Assembly: GCA_964386235.1 (NCBI GenBank)
Contig: CAYLSH010000003.1
Coordinates: 1 to 52,499 of the forward strand
Source: RGIG8767 sp964386235
GTDB taxonomy: Bacteria > Bacillota > Clostridia > Lachnospirales > Lachnospiraceae
Reading direction: 5' to 3'
DNA: 52,499 nt
The translations under genes and the position numbers were made by a program. This document shows, in pieces, positions 37,363 to 46,437 of this stretch; position 1 is the first letter of the stretch; each line of letters starts with the position of its first letter. The notes below the pieces were generated by a model. The model worked only from the letters and a program-made list of their open reading frames with translations, was not told where the DNA came from and made no database searches.

Positions 37363-38244
37363 TTAATTGCAGTTGCCGCATCCGCCATGATGGGTATCGC
37401 CTTCTTTTGCTTTTAAGAACGCTCTTCCTTCTTCCGTCTTATATAACATCTGGCGTTTCATGGCTTCGTCAAAGTTTACTTTATGGCCGTCAAATTCCGG
37501 GCCGTCCACGCAGGCAAACTTAATCTCATCGCCAACACTTACACGGCAGGCACCGCACATACCGGTACCATCCACCATGATCGGATTTAAACTTACGATG
37601 GTAGGAATATTTAAAGATTCTGTCATCTTACATACAAATTTCATCATGATCATCGGTCCGATGGCTACGCAAAGGTCATATTTCTTACCTTCTTCTTTTA
37701 CAAGATCTTCGATGGTCTTTGTAACCATTCCGCTTCTGCCGTAGGATCCGTCATCCGTTGTTACATAGAGATTGCCGGCAACTGCCTCCATCTCTTTTTC
37801 CAGAATCAGAAGATCCTTTGTTTTAGAACCGACAATAACATCCGCCTTAACGCCCATTTCATGTAAATACTTAACCTGAGGATATACAGGAGCGGTACCA
37901 ACACCACCGGCAACAAATAAGATGTTCATGGCATCGAGTTCTTCTTTTGATTTTTCGCAAAGTTCGGATGGACAGCCCAATGGTCCCACTACATCATGGA
38001 AGGAATCCCCTGCCTGTAATTTTGCCATTTCCACGGTACTTCCGCCAACGATCTGGAAAACAATGGTTACCGTTCCCTTTTCACGATCATAATCACAAAT
38101 CGTAAGCGGGATACGTTCGCTGTCAGCGCCGGTACGAACGATTAAAAACTGTCCCGGCAGACAATGTTTTGCCAGACGCTTTGCTTCCACTACCATTAAA
38201 AAGATATTGGTAGTTAATTCTTCAGCCTTTAAAATTTTATACAT
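37363..38244 (-). CDS. nfnA: NADH-dependent ferredoxin:NADP+ oxidoreductase, subunit A
   Basis: The 293-residue protein has a ferredoxin-NADP reductase fold: FAD-binding RIPLTICDYD, NAD-binding FVAGGVGTAPVYP, and a C-terminal cysteine set (GTGMCGACRV...FACVDGPEFDGH) that would hold a [2Fe-2S] cluster. It is commonly labelled sulfide dehydrogenase or dihydroorotate dehydrogenase electron-transfer subunit; no pyrD or sulfide genes are near, and nfnB follows after 64 bp. The start chosen is the ATG at 38244 with GAGGAGG just upstream, not the TTG at 38262. Confidence 0.85.
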   Translation of the reverse strand: MYKILKAEELTTNIFLMVVEAKRLAKHCLPGQFLIVRTGADSERIPLTICDYDREKGTVTIVFQIVGGSTVEMAKLQAGDSFHDVVGPLGCPSELCEKSKEELDAMNILFVAGGVGTAPVYPQVKYLHEMGVKADVIVGSKTKDLLILEKEMEAVAGNLYVTTDDGSYGRSGMVTKTIEDLVKEEGKKYDLCVAIGPMIMMKFVCKMTESLNIPTIVSLNPIMVDGTGMCGACRVSVGDEIKFACVDGPEFDGHKVNFDEAMKRQMLYKTEEGRAFLKAKEGDTHHGGCGNCN

Positions 38245-38291
38245 AATTGCCTCCTCATTCAACTTTAGTACGTTAAAGCATTTTCTTATCT

Positions 38292-38320
38292 ATATTAGCG
38301 TTTTTGATAAAAAAAATCAA
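38292..38320 (-). promoter_or_regulatory. Promoter for nfnAB
   Basis: On the minus strand TTGATT (38320-38315) and TAATAT (38297-38292) are 17 bases apart, about 45 bases before nfnA. The -35 lies in a TTGAT-N7-ATCAA palindrome (38320-38304), a possible operator. With the terminator at 35860-35893 this makes nfnAB a self-contained unit. Confidence 0.5.
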
Positions 38321-38336
38321 CATAAATATCACAATA

Positions 38337-39761
38337 TTATATCGGGTCAAGCGTGACGTTTCCGTTTTCGTCCTTTATAATGCGGTAAACATACCCGTTA
38401 GAAACATCCACACCATAGATTTTCCCGGTCATATTACGGGAATTATTGCCTTCCTGATAATACTCATATATGATATGAAATATTTTGTTTTCCACTATCT
38501 GAATGGAATTGTATACATATATATTTTTCCCGGACATATTGGCAAGGTTACCTTCCGTATCCAGTATCATTTCTTTTTCCACCAGTCTGTGAAGCAATCT
38601 GTATACGGATTCTACGGATGTATAATTGGTTTCCACCACAAGCTGATAACTTCTGGCAATCACCTCACTGTATACCCCTTCCTGATTCAGGGCAACAAAA
38701 CGATAATTGGTTACCCCCTCTTTCATGGGCATGGGTTCTCCATAGATATAACTGTTTTCATCCGGTTGAGAACCATCCATGGAATAATATACCGTACATC
38801 CCTGTGGAACATCAATGCTAATCATCTGGGGAAGATTGTACTGTCCGCTCTCAGGAAAAACAACAGGCGTAGCCGGTTGCGTTCCTTCAATCGTGTAATA
38901 CGCCTCCACCACATTGCTGGCAAGACCGTAATCATTGACAAACACCGCACGGATATGATATTCCCCATATCTTAAAAATAAGGGAGAAGTGTATTCTATT
39001 CCATGATTTTTAGGATCCGATCCGTCCAGACTGTAATACGTGGTTCCGGTTACCTGTGTCTGGATCTTTAGGGGGATCACATGATTGTACGTTCCGCTCT
39101 CATAACTGAAAACCGGATCCGCCGATGTATAATTCTGAAATTCTGTCTTAACAGACTGTTCATTACAGTTTAAAAGCAGTTTGTTAATCTCGCTGTAATT
39201 TTCATCTTTTTCATAGATGGCAATAATCCTTGCATATGCTTTTTCATTACACGGATCATCATCAATAATGGCATAGTAATAGGACAGAGCCTGATCAATC
39301 TTTCCCGTTTCATACAGACAGTCCGCATAGGAAAGACGCAGGGAAATATCCTGGTCCAGTTCCAACGCTTTTTCATAGTATTTTATGGCTTCTTCATAAT
39401 TCTTTTTATCATACAATAACTGTGCGGTTTCTACCTGAACCGTATAATATTTGTCCAGATACACATTTCTTGCAAAAAAGAAGCCAAAAATACCAATCAC
39501 AAACAGACAGGCAAGAGAAATAACAACCAGGATCCGACGCTTTACATGTTTGGAAGAATCTCTTTCCGCTTCCTGCAACGATTCCGTATCTTCACTTACA
39601 TCCTGCGCCGGTGTCATTTCTTCTGCCACTGCGGTTAGTGTCTCGATTATGCTGTTTTCAATTTCGGGCTCAAAATCAGGTACGATCTGAATCTCTTTCC
39701 CGCATTTTTCACAGTAAAGAAAATCTTTTTTGAGCACCTCTCCACAATTTGGACACTTCAT
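38337..39761 (-). CDS. Zinc-ribbon/TPR protein with chitobiase-like C-terminal repeats
   Basis: The 474-residue protein has an N-terminal zinc ribbon (CPNCGEVLKKDFLYCEKCG), an acidic linker, a transmembrane helix (about 76-98), TPR repeats (about 105-200) and two tandem chitobiase/hexosaminidase C-terminal-like beta domains (ESGTYNHVIPLKI...YYSLDGSDP and ESGQYNLPQMISI...YYSMDGSQP). The latter are beta modules often found in clostridial surface proteins. With the ribbon inside and repeats outside, it is likely a membrane-bound envelope protein. Function unknown. Start is the ATG at 39761 behind GTGAGG. Confidence 0.75.
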   Translation of the reverse strand: MKCPNCGEVLKKDFLYCEKCGKEIQIVPDFEPEIENSIIETLTAVAEEMTPAQDVSEDTESLQEAERDSSKHVKRRILVVISLACLFVIGIFGFFFARNVYLDKYYTVQVETAQLLYDKKNYEEAIKYYEKALELDQDISLRLSYADCLYETGKIDQALSYYYAIIDDDPCNEKAYARIIAIYEKDENYSEINKLLLNCNEQSVKTEFQNYTSADPVFSYESGTYNHVIPLKIQTQVTGTTYYSLDGSDPKNHGIEYTSPLFLRYGEYHIRAVFVNDYGLASNVVEAYYTIEGTQPATPVVFPESGQYNLPQMISIDVPQGCTVYYSMDGSQPDENSYIYGEPMPMKEGVTNYRFVALNQEGVYSEVIARSYQLVVETNYTSVESVYRLLHRLVEKEMILDTEGNLANMSGKNIYVYNSIQIVENKIFHIIYEYYQEGNNSRNMTGKIYGVDVSNGYVYRIIKDENGNVTLDPI

Positions 39762-39812
39762 AAAAATCCTCACTTCAATGTGATTATTTACACCAAACTA
39801 CCTGACAATAAA

Positions 39813-41483
39813 TTAGAAAAGACCAGTGATCTTACCGTTTGCATCCACATCAATGGAATACGCTGCCGGAGATTTGGGAAGTCCCGGCATGGTCATAACA
39901 TTTCCGGTAAGTACAACGATAAAACCGGCTCCGGCTGATACATACAGATCCCTTACAGTAAGCGTAAAATGCTCCGGTCTTCCAAGCAGGGTCTGATCAT
40001 CGGATAGAGAATACTGCGTTTTTGCCATACAGATCGGCAGATTACCAAAACCAAGTTTTTCCAGTTGCGCAATCTGTTTTTCTGCGCCTCCGACGAAACT
40101 GACATCATCCGCTCCGTATATTTCTTTTGCAATAATGCCTATTTTTTCTTTGATCGGAAGATTCTCATCATATAAAACCTTGAAATGGCTTTCCTTGGTT
40201 TCTAACGTATGTAATACCGTGTTGGCAAGTTCGATACCGCCTTCTCCGCCATGTTCCCAAACCTTGGAAAGAGCGAAATCACAATTACGTTCGTTGCAGA
40301 AATTGCGTACAAATTCGGTTTCTTCCTCACTGTCTGTCACAAATGCATTCAGCGTAACAACAACGGGCACATCATATTTTTGTAAGTTTTCAATGTGTTT
40401 TTCCAGATTGCAGATGCCCGCTTTTAAAGCCTCTAAATTCGGTGTGGACAAATCTTCTTTTTTCACACCACCATTGTATTTTAATGCACGGATCGTTGCT
40501 ACTAACACAACAGCATCCGGTTTTAAGCCCGCCATACGGCATTTAATATCAAAGAACTTTTCAGCACCTAAATCCGCTCCGAATCCTGCTTCCGTAATGA
40601 CATAATCCGCCATTTTCAAAGCCGCTTTGGTTGCACGCACGGAATTGCATCCATGTGCAATATTGGCAAAAGGACCACCATGAACAAGCGCGGGTGTATG
40701 CTCCAAAGTCTGGATCAGATTGGGTTTCAAAGCATCTTTTAATAATGCTGCCATAGCACCCACTGCATGTAAATCGCCCGCCGTAACCGGTGCTCCATCC
40801 AGATTATATGCGACCACAATGGCAGAAAGTCTTTTCTTTAAATCTTCCATGTCACTGGCAAGACATAATATAGCCATGATCTCGGAAGCTACGGTAATGA
40901 CAAAATGATCCTCTCTAACGGTTCCGTCCGCTTTGGCGCCAAGTCCCACTACTACATTACGCAGCACTCTGTCATTCATGTCGAGGCATCTTTTCCAAAC
41001 GACCTGACGGGTGTCAATGCGAAGTTCATTTCCCTGCTGGATGTGATTGTCCAGTAAAGCAGCAAGCAGATTATTTGCAGAAGTAATTGCATGAAAATCA
41101 CCGGTAAAATGAAGGTTCAGATCTTCCATCGGAACGACCTGTGCATATCCACCGCCGGCAGCTCCGCCTTTGATACCAAAACAAGGTCCCAGGGAAGGTT
41201 CACGAAGGGCAATCACGGCTTTTTTGCCGAGTTTGCCAAATGCCTGTCCGAGTCCAACCGTAGTCGTGGTTTTCCCTTCACCTGCGGGTGTCGGATTAAT
41301 TGCCGTTACTAAGATCAGTTTTCCGTCCTTATTATCCTGAATACGATTCAAATATTCGTCCGAAATCTTTGCTTTGTATTTGCCGTACAACTCCAATTCA
41401 TCCATGGAAAGGTCCAACTTGGCTGCGATCTCCAAAATGGGTTGTAAAACTGCTTCCTGTGCAATCTGAATATCTGTTTTCAT
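39813..41483 (-). CDS. fhs: Formate-tetrahydrofolate ligase
   Basis: The enzyme makes 10-formyl-THF from formate, THF and ATP. The P-loop TPAGEGKT is at about 65-72 and the family motif GGAAGGGYAQVVPM is intact; the EPSLGPCFGIKGG stretch is also present. The start is the ATG at 41483 behind AGGAG, giving 556 residues, normal for the family. The gene overlaps none of its neighbours after start correction and follows ftsK by 10 bp. Confidence 0.96.
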   Translation of the reverse strand: MKTDIQIAQEAVLQPILEIAAKLDLSMDELELYGKYKAKISDEYLNRIQDNKDGKLILVTAINPTPAGEGKTTTTVGLGQAFGKLGKKAVIALREPSLGPCFGIKGGAAGGGYAQVVPMEDLNLHFTGDFHAITSANNLLAALLDNHIQQGNELRIDTRQVVWKRCLDMNDRVLRNVVVGLGAKADGTVREDHFVITVASEIMAILCLASDMEDLKKRLSAIVVAYNLDGAPVTAGDLHAVGAMAALLKDALKPNLIQTLEHTPALVHGGPFANIAHGCNSVRATKAALKMADYVITEAGFGADLGAEKFFDIKCRMAGLKPDAVVLVATIRALKYNGGVKKEDLSTPNLEALKAGICNLEKHIENLQKYDVPVVVTLNAFVTDSEEETEFVRNFCNERNCDFALSKVWEHGGEGGIELANTVLHTLETKESHFKVLYDENLPIKEKIGIIAKEIYGADDVSFVGGAEKQIAQLEKLGFGNLPICMAKTQYSLSDDQTLLGRPEHFTLTVRDLYVSAGAGFIVVLTGNVMTMPGLPKSPAAYSIDVDANGKITGLF

Positions 41484-41493
41484 CTTCGGTCTC

Positions 41494-44157
41494 CTATACA
41501 TATTCTTCTATATATTGTTCAAATTGTTCCATACTCATTAATACTTTACGGGGTTTGGTACCTTCTTCTTCGCCCACGACTCCGGCTTCTGCAAGCTGGT
41601 CCATAATTCTCGCCGCACGGTTAAAACCGATCTTAAAGACTCTTTGCAACATACCGATTGATGCCTTGTCTTTTTCAATGATAAATTTGCCGGCTTCCAC
41701 AAAATAGCTGTCCAGTTCACTGCCACTCGTTGCCTGTCCGCCGCCTAAAGAAGAAGTTCCCATATTTTTAATTTTTTCTTCAATATCCGGGTCATACACA
41801 TTGCCGATCGCCTGATTTTTTAAATAATCCACCACATCGGACACTTCGGAATCGGAAATAAAGGCACCCTGAATACGTGCCGGTTTGGTGTACCCCTGCG
41901 GATAAAAGAGCATATCCCCTTTTCCGAGAAGTTTTTCCGCTCCGTTCATGTCTAAGATCGTTCGCGAATCCACACCACTGGATACCGCAAACGCCACACG
42001 GCTTGGCATATTAGCTTTGATCAGTCCCGTGATAACATCCACGGAAGGACGCTGGGTCGCTATGATCAGATGGATACCGGCAGCACGTGCAAGCTGAGCC
42101 AGTCTACAGATGGATTCTTCCACTTCATGGGCTGCAACCATCATAAGATCTGCCAACTCATCAACAATGATTACGATCTGCGGCATCCTGGTAAGATCAT
42201 TCCCTTCTCCCTTTGCCTGTAAAGCTTCCACCTGTTTGTTATATCCTTTCAGATCACGCACATTCATATCGGCAAATTTCTTGTATCGGTCCGTCATTTC
42301 CGCAACGCCCCAGTTAAGGGCACCCGCTGCTTTTTTGGGATCGGTCACAACCGGGATCATCAGATGGGGAATTCCGTTATATACGCTCAATTCCACGACC
42401 TTGGGATCAACCATGATAAGTTTAACATCATCCGGATGCGCTTTGTATAAAATACTCATGATAATCGTGTTGATGCAGACGGACTTACCCGATCCGGTCG
42501 CACCCGCAATCAGCATATGGGGCATCTTGGCAATATCCGATACCACAACCTGTCCGCCGATATCCTTACCGACTGCAAACGCAATATTACTCTGGAAATT
42601 CTTGTATTCCTTGCTCTCGATCAGATCCCGGAATGCTACTGCACTGTTTTCCTTATTGGGTACTTCGATACCCACGGCTGATTTACCGGGGATCGGTGCT
42701 TCAATACGGATATCCGCTGCTGCAAGATTGAGTTTGATATCATCCGCCAGATTGACAATACGGCTGACCTTTACGCCCGGTTCCGGCTGCAGTTCATAAC
42801 GGGTTACACTCGGTCCCTGACTGATATCCGTCACCGTAACATTTACCCCAAAGGTCTTTAGGGTGTTTTGTAAATGTATTGCCGTTTCTTTTAACTGGGA
42901 GGCGCTGGATCCGTTATGGGAACCCGATCCCGGTTTTAAAAGGCTGACCGGAGGCAACACATATTTCTTATTAACTTTTTCCTGTGCTTTTTTCTGTATT
43001 TCTTTTTCAATGGAAGGTGCTGCCGTCTGCGTCTGCGATTCCTTTTGCATTCCGGCAGAAGGTTTGGACGGTTTTGTGTCCTGTGGCACTTGTTCATCCA
43101 CCGCTCCCCGAATCGTAATCTGCTGTTGTGATTCATCCAAACGCTGTGATACCGGTTGTGATATCTCCTGATAAGGCATGCGGTTATCTGCTTCCGTATG
43201 TATCCGGATACTTTCCATGGCCGGAATGCAATCTTGTGTAGATTGTTCATCAATACGTTGTGGTCTGTCCGGAATATCTTTTAACGTGATCTCATGCATA
43301 TCATCCCGAAGCTGCTTACCCGAAGGTTCCTCCGCAATCGTGGTATTGAGCATAACACCGGAAACCTTTTTATTCATACGAAGGATCTTTTCTGCTTCCC
43401 TGCCGGATTCTTCCGCCGTTTTGGTATTGCGTGCATCTTCTTTTCGTTTTAACTGCTCCTGCCTTTTTACCTGCATTTCTTTTCTTCGGATATCCGCCTG
43501 TTCCCTTCGGTATGCGGCGTCATCCTTTGCCGTATGATATACCTTCTGCGAACTCACGCTAACCGATTTTACAACGGATTTGCCGGTAATCAGTACAAAA
43601 CAGATAATCATGAGCACAATCAGTACCAGAACCGTTCCTGCCATATCCAGAAGATGGTAGATTCCATAGGCCATGGAGCCGGCGATCACACCGCCGCCGC
43701 TCTTATTTTGGGAGGAAAATTCATAAAAAGCCCTGATCGAATACTCCGTCATCTCACGAAGATTGCCTGTAATCAGTTCAATCAGCATTCCCACGGTAAA
43801 AAAGAGAATGATTGACGCCGTCAGTTTCATTCCTGCGCGGAAATTGCCCTGATTCGAGATTCCGAATGCAACTGCGAGAAATACAAAAACAGGGGCAATA
43901 TATGCCAGGAAACCAAAAATACCAAACATAACGCCACTGATACTGTCCCCCACAGGTCCGATAATGCCAAAATTACATAAAAAAAGTAACACGCCCACCG
44001 CCAGCGTAAGAATAAGTAAAACCTCATTGCTGATCAGACGTTCTTCATTTGTTCTTGTGCGGGAGGAAGTACTTCTTCCCTTTGTACTACTGCCCCGTCC
44101 CGTTGTATTTTTTCTACCGGAAGATGCCGTTTTCTTTCTGCCGGAAGTTGATGCCAT
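41494..44157 (-). CDS. ftsK: FtsK/SpoIIIE-family DNA translocase
   Basis: This protein pumps DNA through the septum in chromosome segregation and, in spore formers, into the forespore. The 887-residue protein has a basic N-terminus, about four transmembrane helices (45-195), a long charged linker (210-400), a RecA-like motor with Walker A GATGSGKS (552-559), Walker B IIVDELADLMM, and a C-terminal gamma winged-helix domain that recognises orientation sequences. tepA directly upstream matches the Bacillus tepA-spoIIIE order. Whether it serves division, sporulation or both is not decidable here. Confidence 0.96.
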   Translation of the reverse strand: MASTSGRKKTASSGRKNTTGRGSSTKGRSTSSRTRTNEERLISNEVLLILTLAVGVLLFLCNFGIIGPVGDSISGVMFGIFGFLAYIAPVFVFLAVAFGISNQGNFRAGMKLTASIILFFTVGMLIELITGNLREMTEYSIRAFYEFSSQNKSGGGVIAGSMAYGIYHLLDMAGTVLVLIVLMIICFVLITGKSVVKSVSVSSQKVYHTAKDDAAYRREQADIRRKEMQVKRQEQLKRKEDARNTKTAEESGREAEKILRMNKKVSGVMLNTTIAEEPSGKQLRDDMHEITLKDIPDRPQRIDEQSTQDCIPAMESIRIHTEADNRMPYQEISQPVSQRLDESQQQITIRGAVDEQVPQDTKPSKPSAGMQKESQTQTAAPSIEKEIQKKAQEKVNKKYVLPPVSLLKPGSGSHNGSSASQLKETAIHLQNTLKTFGVNVTVTDISQGPSVTRYELQPEPGVKVSRIVNLADDIKLNLAAADIRIEAPIPGKSAVGIEVPNKENSAVAFRDLIESKEYKNFQSNIAFAVGKDIGGQVVVSDIAKMPHMLIAGATGSGKSVCINTIIMSILYKAHPDDVKLIMVDPKVVELSVYNGIPHLMIPVVTDPKKAAGALNWGVAEMTDRYKKFADMNVRDLKGYNKQVEALQAKGEGNDLTRMPQIVIIVDELADLMMVAAHEVEESICRLAQLARAAGIHLIIATQRPSVDVITGLIKANMPSRVAFAVSSGVDSRTILDMNGAEKLLGKGDMLFYPQGYTKPARIQGAFISDSEVSDVVDYLKNQAIGNVYDPDIEEKIKNMGTSSLGGGQATSGSELDSYFVEAGKFIIEKDKASIGMLQRVFKIGFNRAARIMDQLAEAGVVGEEEGTKPRKVLMSMEQFEQYIEEYV

Positions 44158-44192
44158 ACTTTCACCTCATAACATAAATTATTAATCAAATC

Positions 44193-44222
44193 ATTATAGC
44201 ACACAAGATCTAGTTTCCACAA
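44193..44222 (-). promoter_or_regulatory. Promoter for ftsK
   Basis: On the minus strand TTGTGG (44222-44217) and a perfect TATAAT (44198-44193) are 18 bases apart. The -10 overlaps the tepA stop codon and the transcript would start about 30 bases before the ftsK ATG. Confidence 0.5.
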
Positions 44223-44850
44223 GGCATTTCAACTTTGCATATGCTTCTTTCATACCACCCACTTCATCAATAATGCCTTCCTCCACTGCCTGAATTCCCA
44301 CCAAAACCGATCCAACGTCCTTTGTTAAAAATCCGGTTTCTAACATCAGTTCTTCCAATCGTTGCTTTTGAATACGGCAATGACCGCATACAAAGGATAA
44401 AATTCTGTCCTGGATCTGTTTGAAATACTCAAAAGTCTGGGAAACCCCGATCACCATACCATTGGTTCTGACAGGATGAATCACCATCGTTCCTGTTGGT
44501 ACAATAAAAGAATAATCGCTGCTGACCGCAATCGGTACCCCTATGGAATGGCTGCCGCCAAGCACAAGTGTTACGGTGGGTTTACTCAGCGAAGCAATCA
44601 TTTCCGCAATCGCAAGCCCGGCTTCCACATCACCGCCCATGGTGTGAATCAGAATTAATACTCCTTCTATCGATGCATCATCTTCAATCATGGCAAGCTG
44701 CGGAATAATATGTTCATATTTGGTTGCTTTAGAAGAACTTCCCAATATGTCATGCCCTTCAATTTCCCCAATAATCGTCATCAGATAATACTTTTTGTTG
44801 TCTTTATTTTCTTCCAGTAATGCCTGTCCATGTTCTTTTACTTTATCCAT
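44194..44850 (-). CDS. tepA: ClpP-fold serine protease TepA
   Basis: The 218-residue protein is a membrane-lacking ClpP-like serine peptidase. The catalytic Ser102 lies in GGSHSIGVP, preceded by the oxyanion region MGGDVEAGLAIAEMI, and His125 in TMVIHP. Bacillus TepA/YmfB has been linked to protein export and pre-protein degradation; the adjacency to spoIIIE/ftsK is conserved. It has GGGAGG upstream. A terminator lies about 15 bases before its start, so its promoter is either inside the preceding gene or the terminator leaks. Confidence 0.88.
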   Translation of the reverse strand: MDKVKEHGQALLEENKDNKKYYLMTIIGEIEGHDILGSSSKATKYEHIIPQLAMIEDDASIEGVLILIHTMGGDVEAGLAIAEMIASLSKPTVTLVLGGSHSIGVPIAVSSDYSFIVPTGTMVIHPVRTNGMVIGVSQTFEYFKQIQDRILSFVCGHCRIQKQRLEELMLETGFLTKDVGSVLVGIQAVEEGIIDEVGGMKEAYAKLKCLVETRSCVL

Positions 44851-44864
44851 AAGAGCCTCCCGAT

Positions 44865-44906
44865 CAAAAAAAAGTAAGGGTCACATCCATATGAAACCCT
44901 TACTTT
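44865..44906 (-). terminator. Strong intrinsic terminator before tepA
   Basis: On the minus strand AAAGTAAGGG and CCCTTACTTT form a perfect 10-bp stem (loop about 16), followed by an unbroken T run of six to eight. It lies 22 bases past the stop of the membrane-protein gene at 44929. Confidence 0.88.
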
Positions 44907-44928
44907 ACTATCTGCTTAATTTTAAATT

Positions 44929-46437
44929 TTATGTATAATCATACTCATCGTTTTCGATTTCGACATCATAATGCATCATATCTTCGGGCGGCTCAAATGA
45001 ATACCCCGGATTACGGTTTTCGTGTTTCTTCGGCATGGGAAGAACATTTTCAATCATGGCCGTCTTGTCCGTTATCTCCTGTGAAGCCATTTCCGCCGCC
45101 TTTTCTTCTTTTGTCATTCCCAGAATATCCGAAACGCGGATCACGCCGGTATCGGTATTCTCCGGTGCTTCCTCATTTTCAGGTAGTTCGCAAGACAATT
45201 CGGGCTCTTTTGGAATGTCGGATTCTTCCGGCATTTCCCTGCTGTTTGAAATCTCGGTTTTTTCGGCATCCTTGGTTTCATTTGTACTTTCTGATTCTTT
45301 CGCCATGACAGGTGCATAGGTAAACAATGACTTAAGTCCTTCCATTCCCGTTAAAAGCATAAAGAACATTACAAAAGCTCCCAAAAACAGGGAACTGTCA
45401 TTTTCCGTTCTCTGTAAAACAAAAAACAGTCCCGAACCAAACAAAACAGGAATCAGATAAATCACGGTGATATCTGTTTTGGTAAAAGCATATCCCACAC
45501 AATACAAAAGCAGAGAAACGGCTCCTGCAAGCAATGTCATTGTATATACCGGTGAATCCGCTAAAAAGATGCCCTCACTTTGAAATGGCTTAACACCCTC
45601 AAAAAGAACATCCCATTTTGCACAAAGCATAAAAATACAGACCAATGTTCCCCAGACTGCGGTCAGAATATGGGAACAGGTTCTGCTTTTGTTTGCTTTC
45701 TGATGAAGCCAGATCAAAGCCAGTATAAGTACAAAGAAACAGAATACAAAATTGGAAGGCCCATAATCTGCAACCATCATGTTATACATGGGCAGGAAGG
45801 TATAAACAAGAGCCGGAATCCATCCAAAAACCCCTTTCTGCATCTTAAATCCCACAAAAACAAGAAGTAAAAAAGTAAGTATTTGCAATCCAATGGCTGC
45901 AAAAACAATAAATACCCGTAAATTTCCGAAAAACAAAAACAGAACGGATAAAAAAGAGGTATAAAACTTCTCGAAAGCAGAATACGATACCCCTTCTAAC
46001 ATCAGAACGATTTTTTCCACCAGTTCAGGATATAGTATTTCCAAAATACTGTTTCTTCCCAATCCCCGGCTAAACGGTTCATCGCTTAATTGAAAAAAAC
46101 AATACAGCTGCATCTCACTTCCTTGCGGGTATACCAGCCTCGTATATAAAAACATACAGCCAACCGCTAAAAAAATAAGAATGTGTAAAATGAACGCAAG
46201 CCATTTATACATACGGGGTAAACGGATCTTGTTTACAAGGAAGCGCAATAACAGACAGATAAGTGCCGTAAACACCACAGCAACCGCCGTATAGGCGATC
46301 CCTGCCTCCATTTGCCCGCTTCCTGGAAGGTCAAAGTATTTGACTGTATTAGTCAATGCGTAATATGTAAAGTAAATGGAAAATCCTGTGGCAAAAAGCC
46401 ACAGGATATAAGAAAACCACGTTTTCTTCACTTTCAT
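44929..46437 (-). CDS. Polytopic membrane protein with acidic cytoplasmic tail
   Basis: The 502-residue protein has about ten to eleven transmembrane helices across residues 9-380, with a layout reminiscent of GT-C glycosyltransferases or related lipid-linked enzymes. It ends in a roughly 120-residue tail rich in Glu, Ser and Pro with no recognised domain. No catalytic motif is clear to me. Its start codon overlaps the metY stop by one base (ATGA-type junction), so it is translated right after metY. It ends at a strong terminator, making it the last gene of the CBS-yebC-metY unit. Confidence 0.7.
   Translation of the reverse strand: MKVKKTWFSYILWLFATGFSIYFTYYALTNTVKYFDLPGSGQMEAGIAYTAVAVVFTALICLLLRFLVNKIRLPRMYKWLAFILHILIFLAVGCMFLYTRLVYPQGSEMQLYCFFQLSDEPFSRGLGRNSILEILYPELVEKIVLMLEGVSYSAFEKFYTSFLSVLFLFFGNLRVFIVFAAIGLQILTFLLLVFVGFKMQKGVFGWIPALVYTFLPMYNMMVADYGPSNFVFCFFVLILALIWLHQKANKSRTCSHILTAVWGTLVCIFMLCAKWDVLFEGVKPFQSEGIFLADSPVYTMTLLAGAVSLLLYCVGYAFTKTDITVIYLIPVLFGSGLFFVLQRTENDSSLFLGAFVMFFMLLTGMEGLKSLFTYAPVMAKESESTNETKDAEKTEISNSREMPEESDIPKEPELSCELPENEEAPENTDTGVIRVSDILGMTKEEKAAEMASQEITDKTAMIENVLPMPKKHENRNPGYSFEPPEDMMHYDVEIENDEYDYT

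Noticed and set aside
35916..38244. Sulfide dehydrogenase and glutamate synthase annotation
   Set aside because: No gltB large subunit or sulfide genes are adjacent, and the pair has the NfnAB architecture.
38292..38320. Rex site at the nfnAB promoter
   Set aside because: The palindrome is TTGAT-N7-ATCAA; it lacks the TTGTTAA and TTAACAA half-sites and the 4-base spacing of Rex.
38304..38975. 223-codon open frame on the plus strand
   Set aside because: It is antisense to the zinc-ribbon/TPR protein and the nfnA promoter region; composition looks like reverse-strand shadow.
42110..42799. 229-codon open frame on the plus strand
   Set aside because: It lies antisense to the FtsK motor domain, which has intact Walker motifs and gamma domain; the plus frame has no ribosome site or recognisable protein features.
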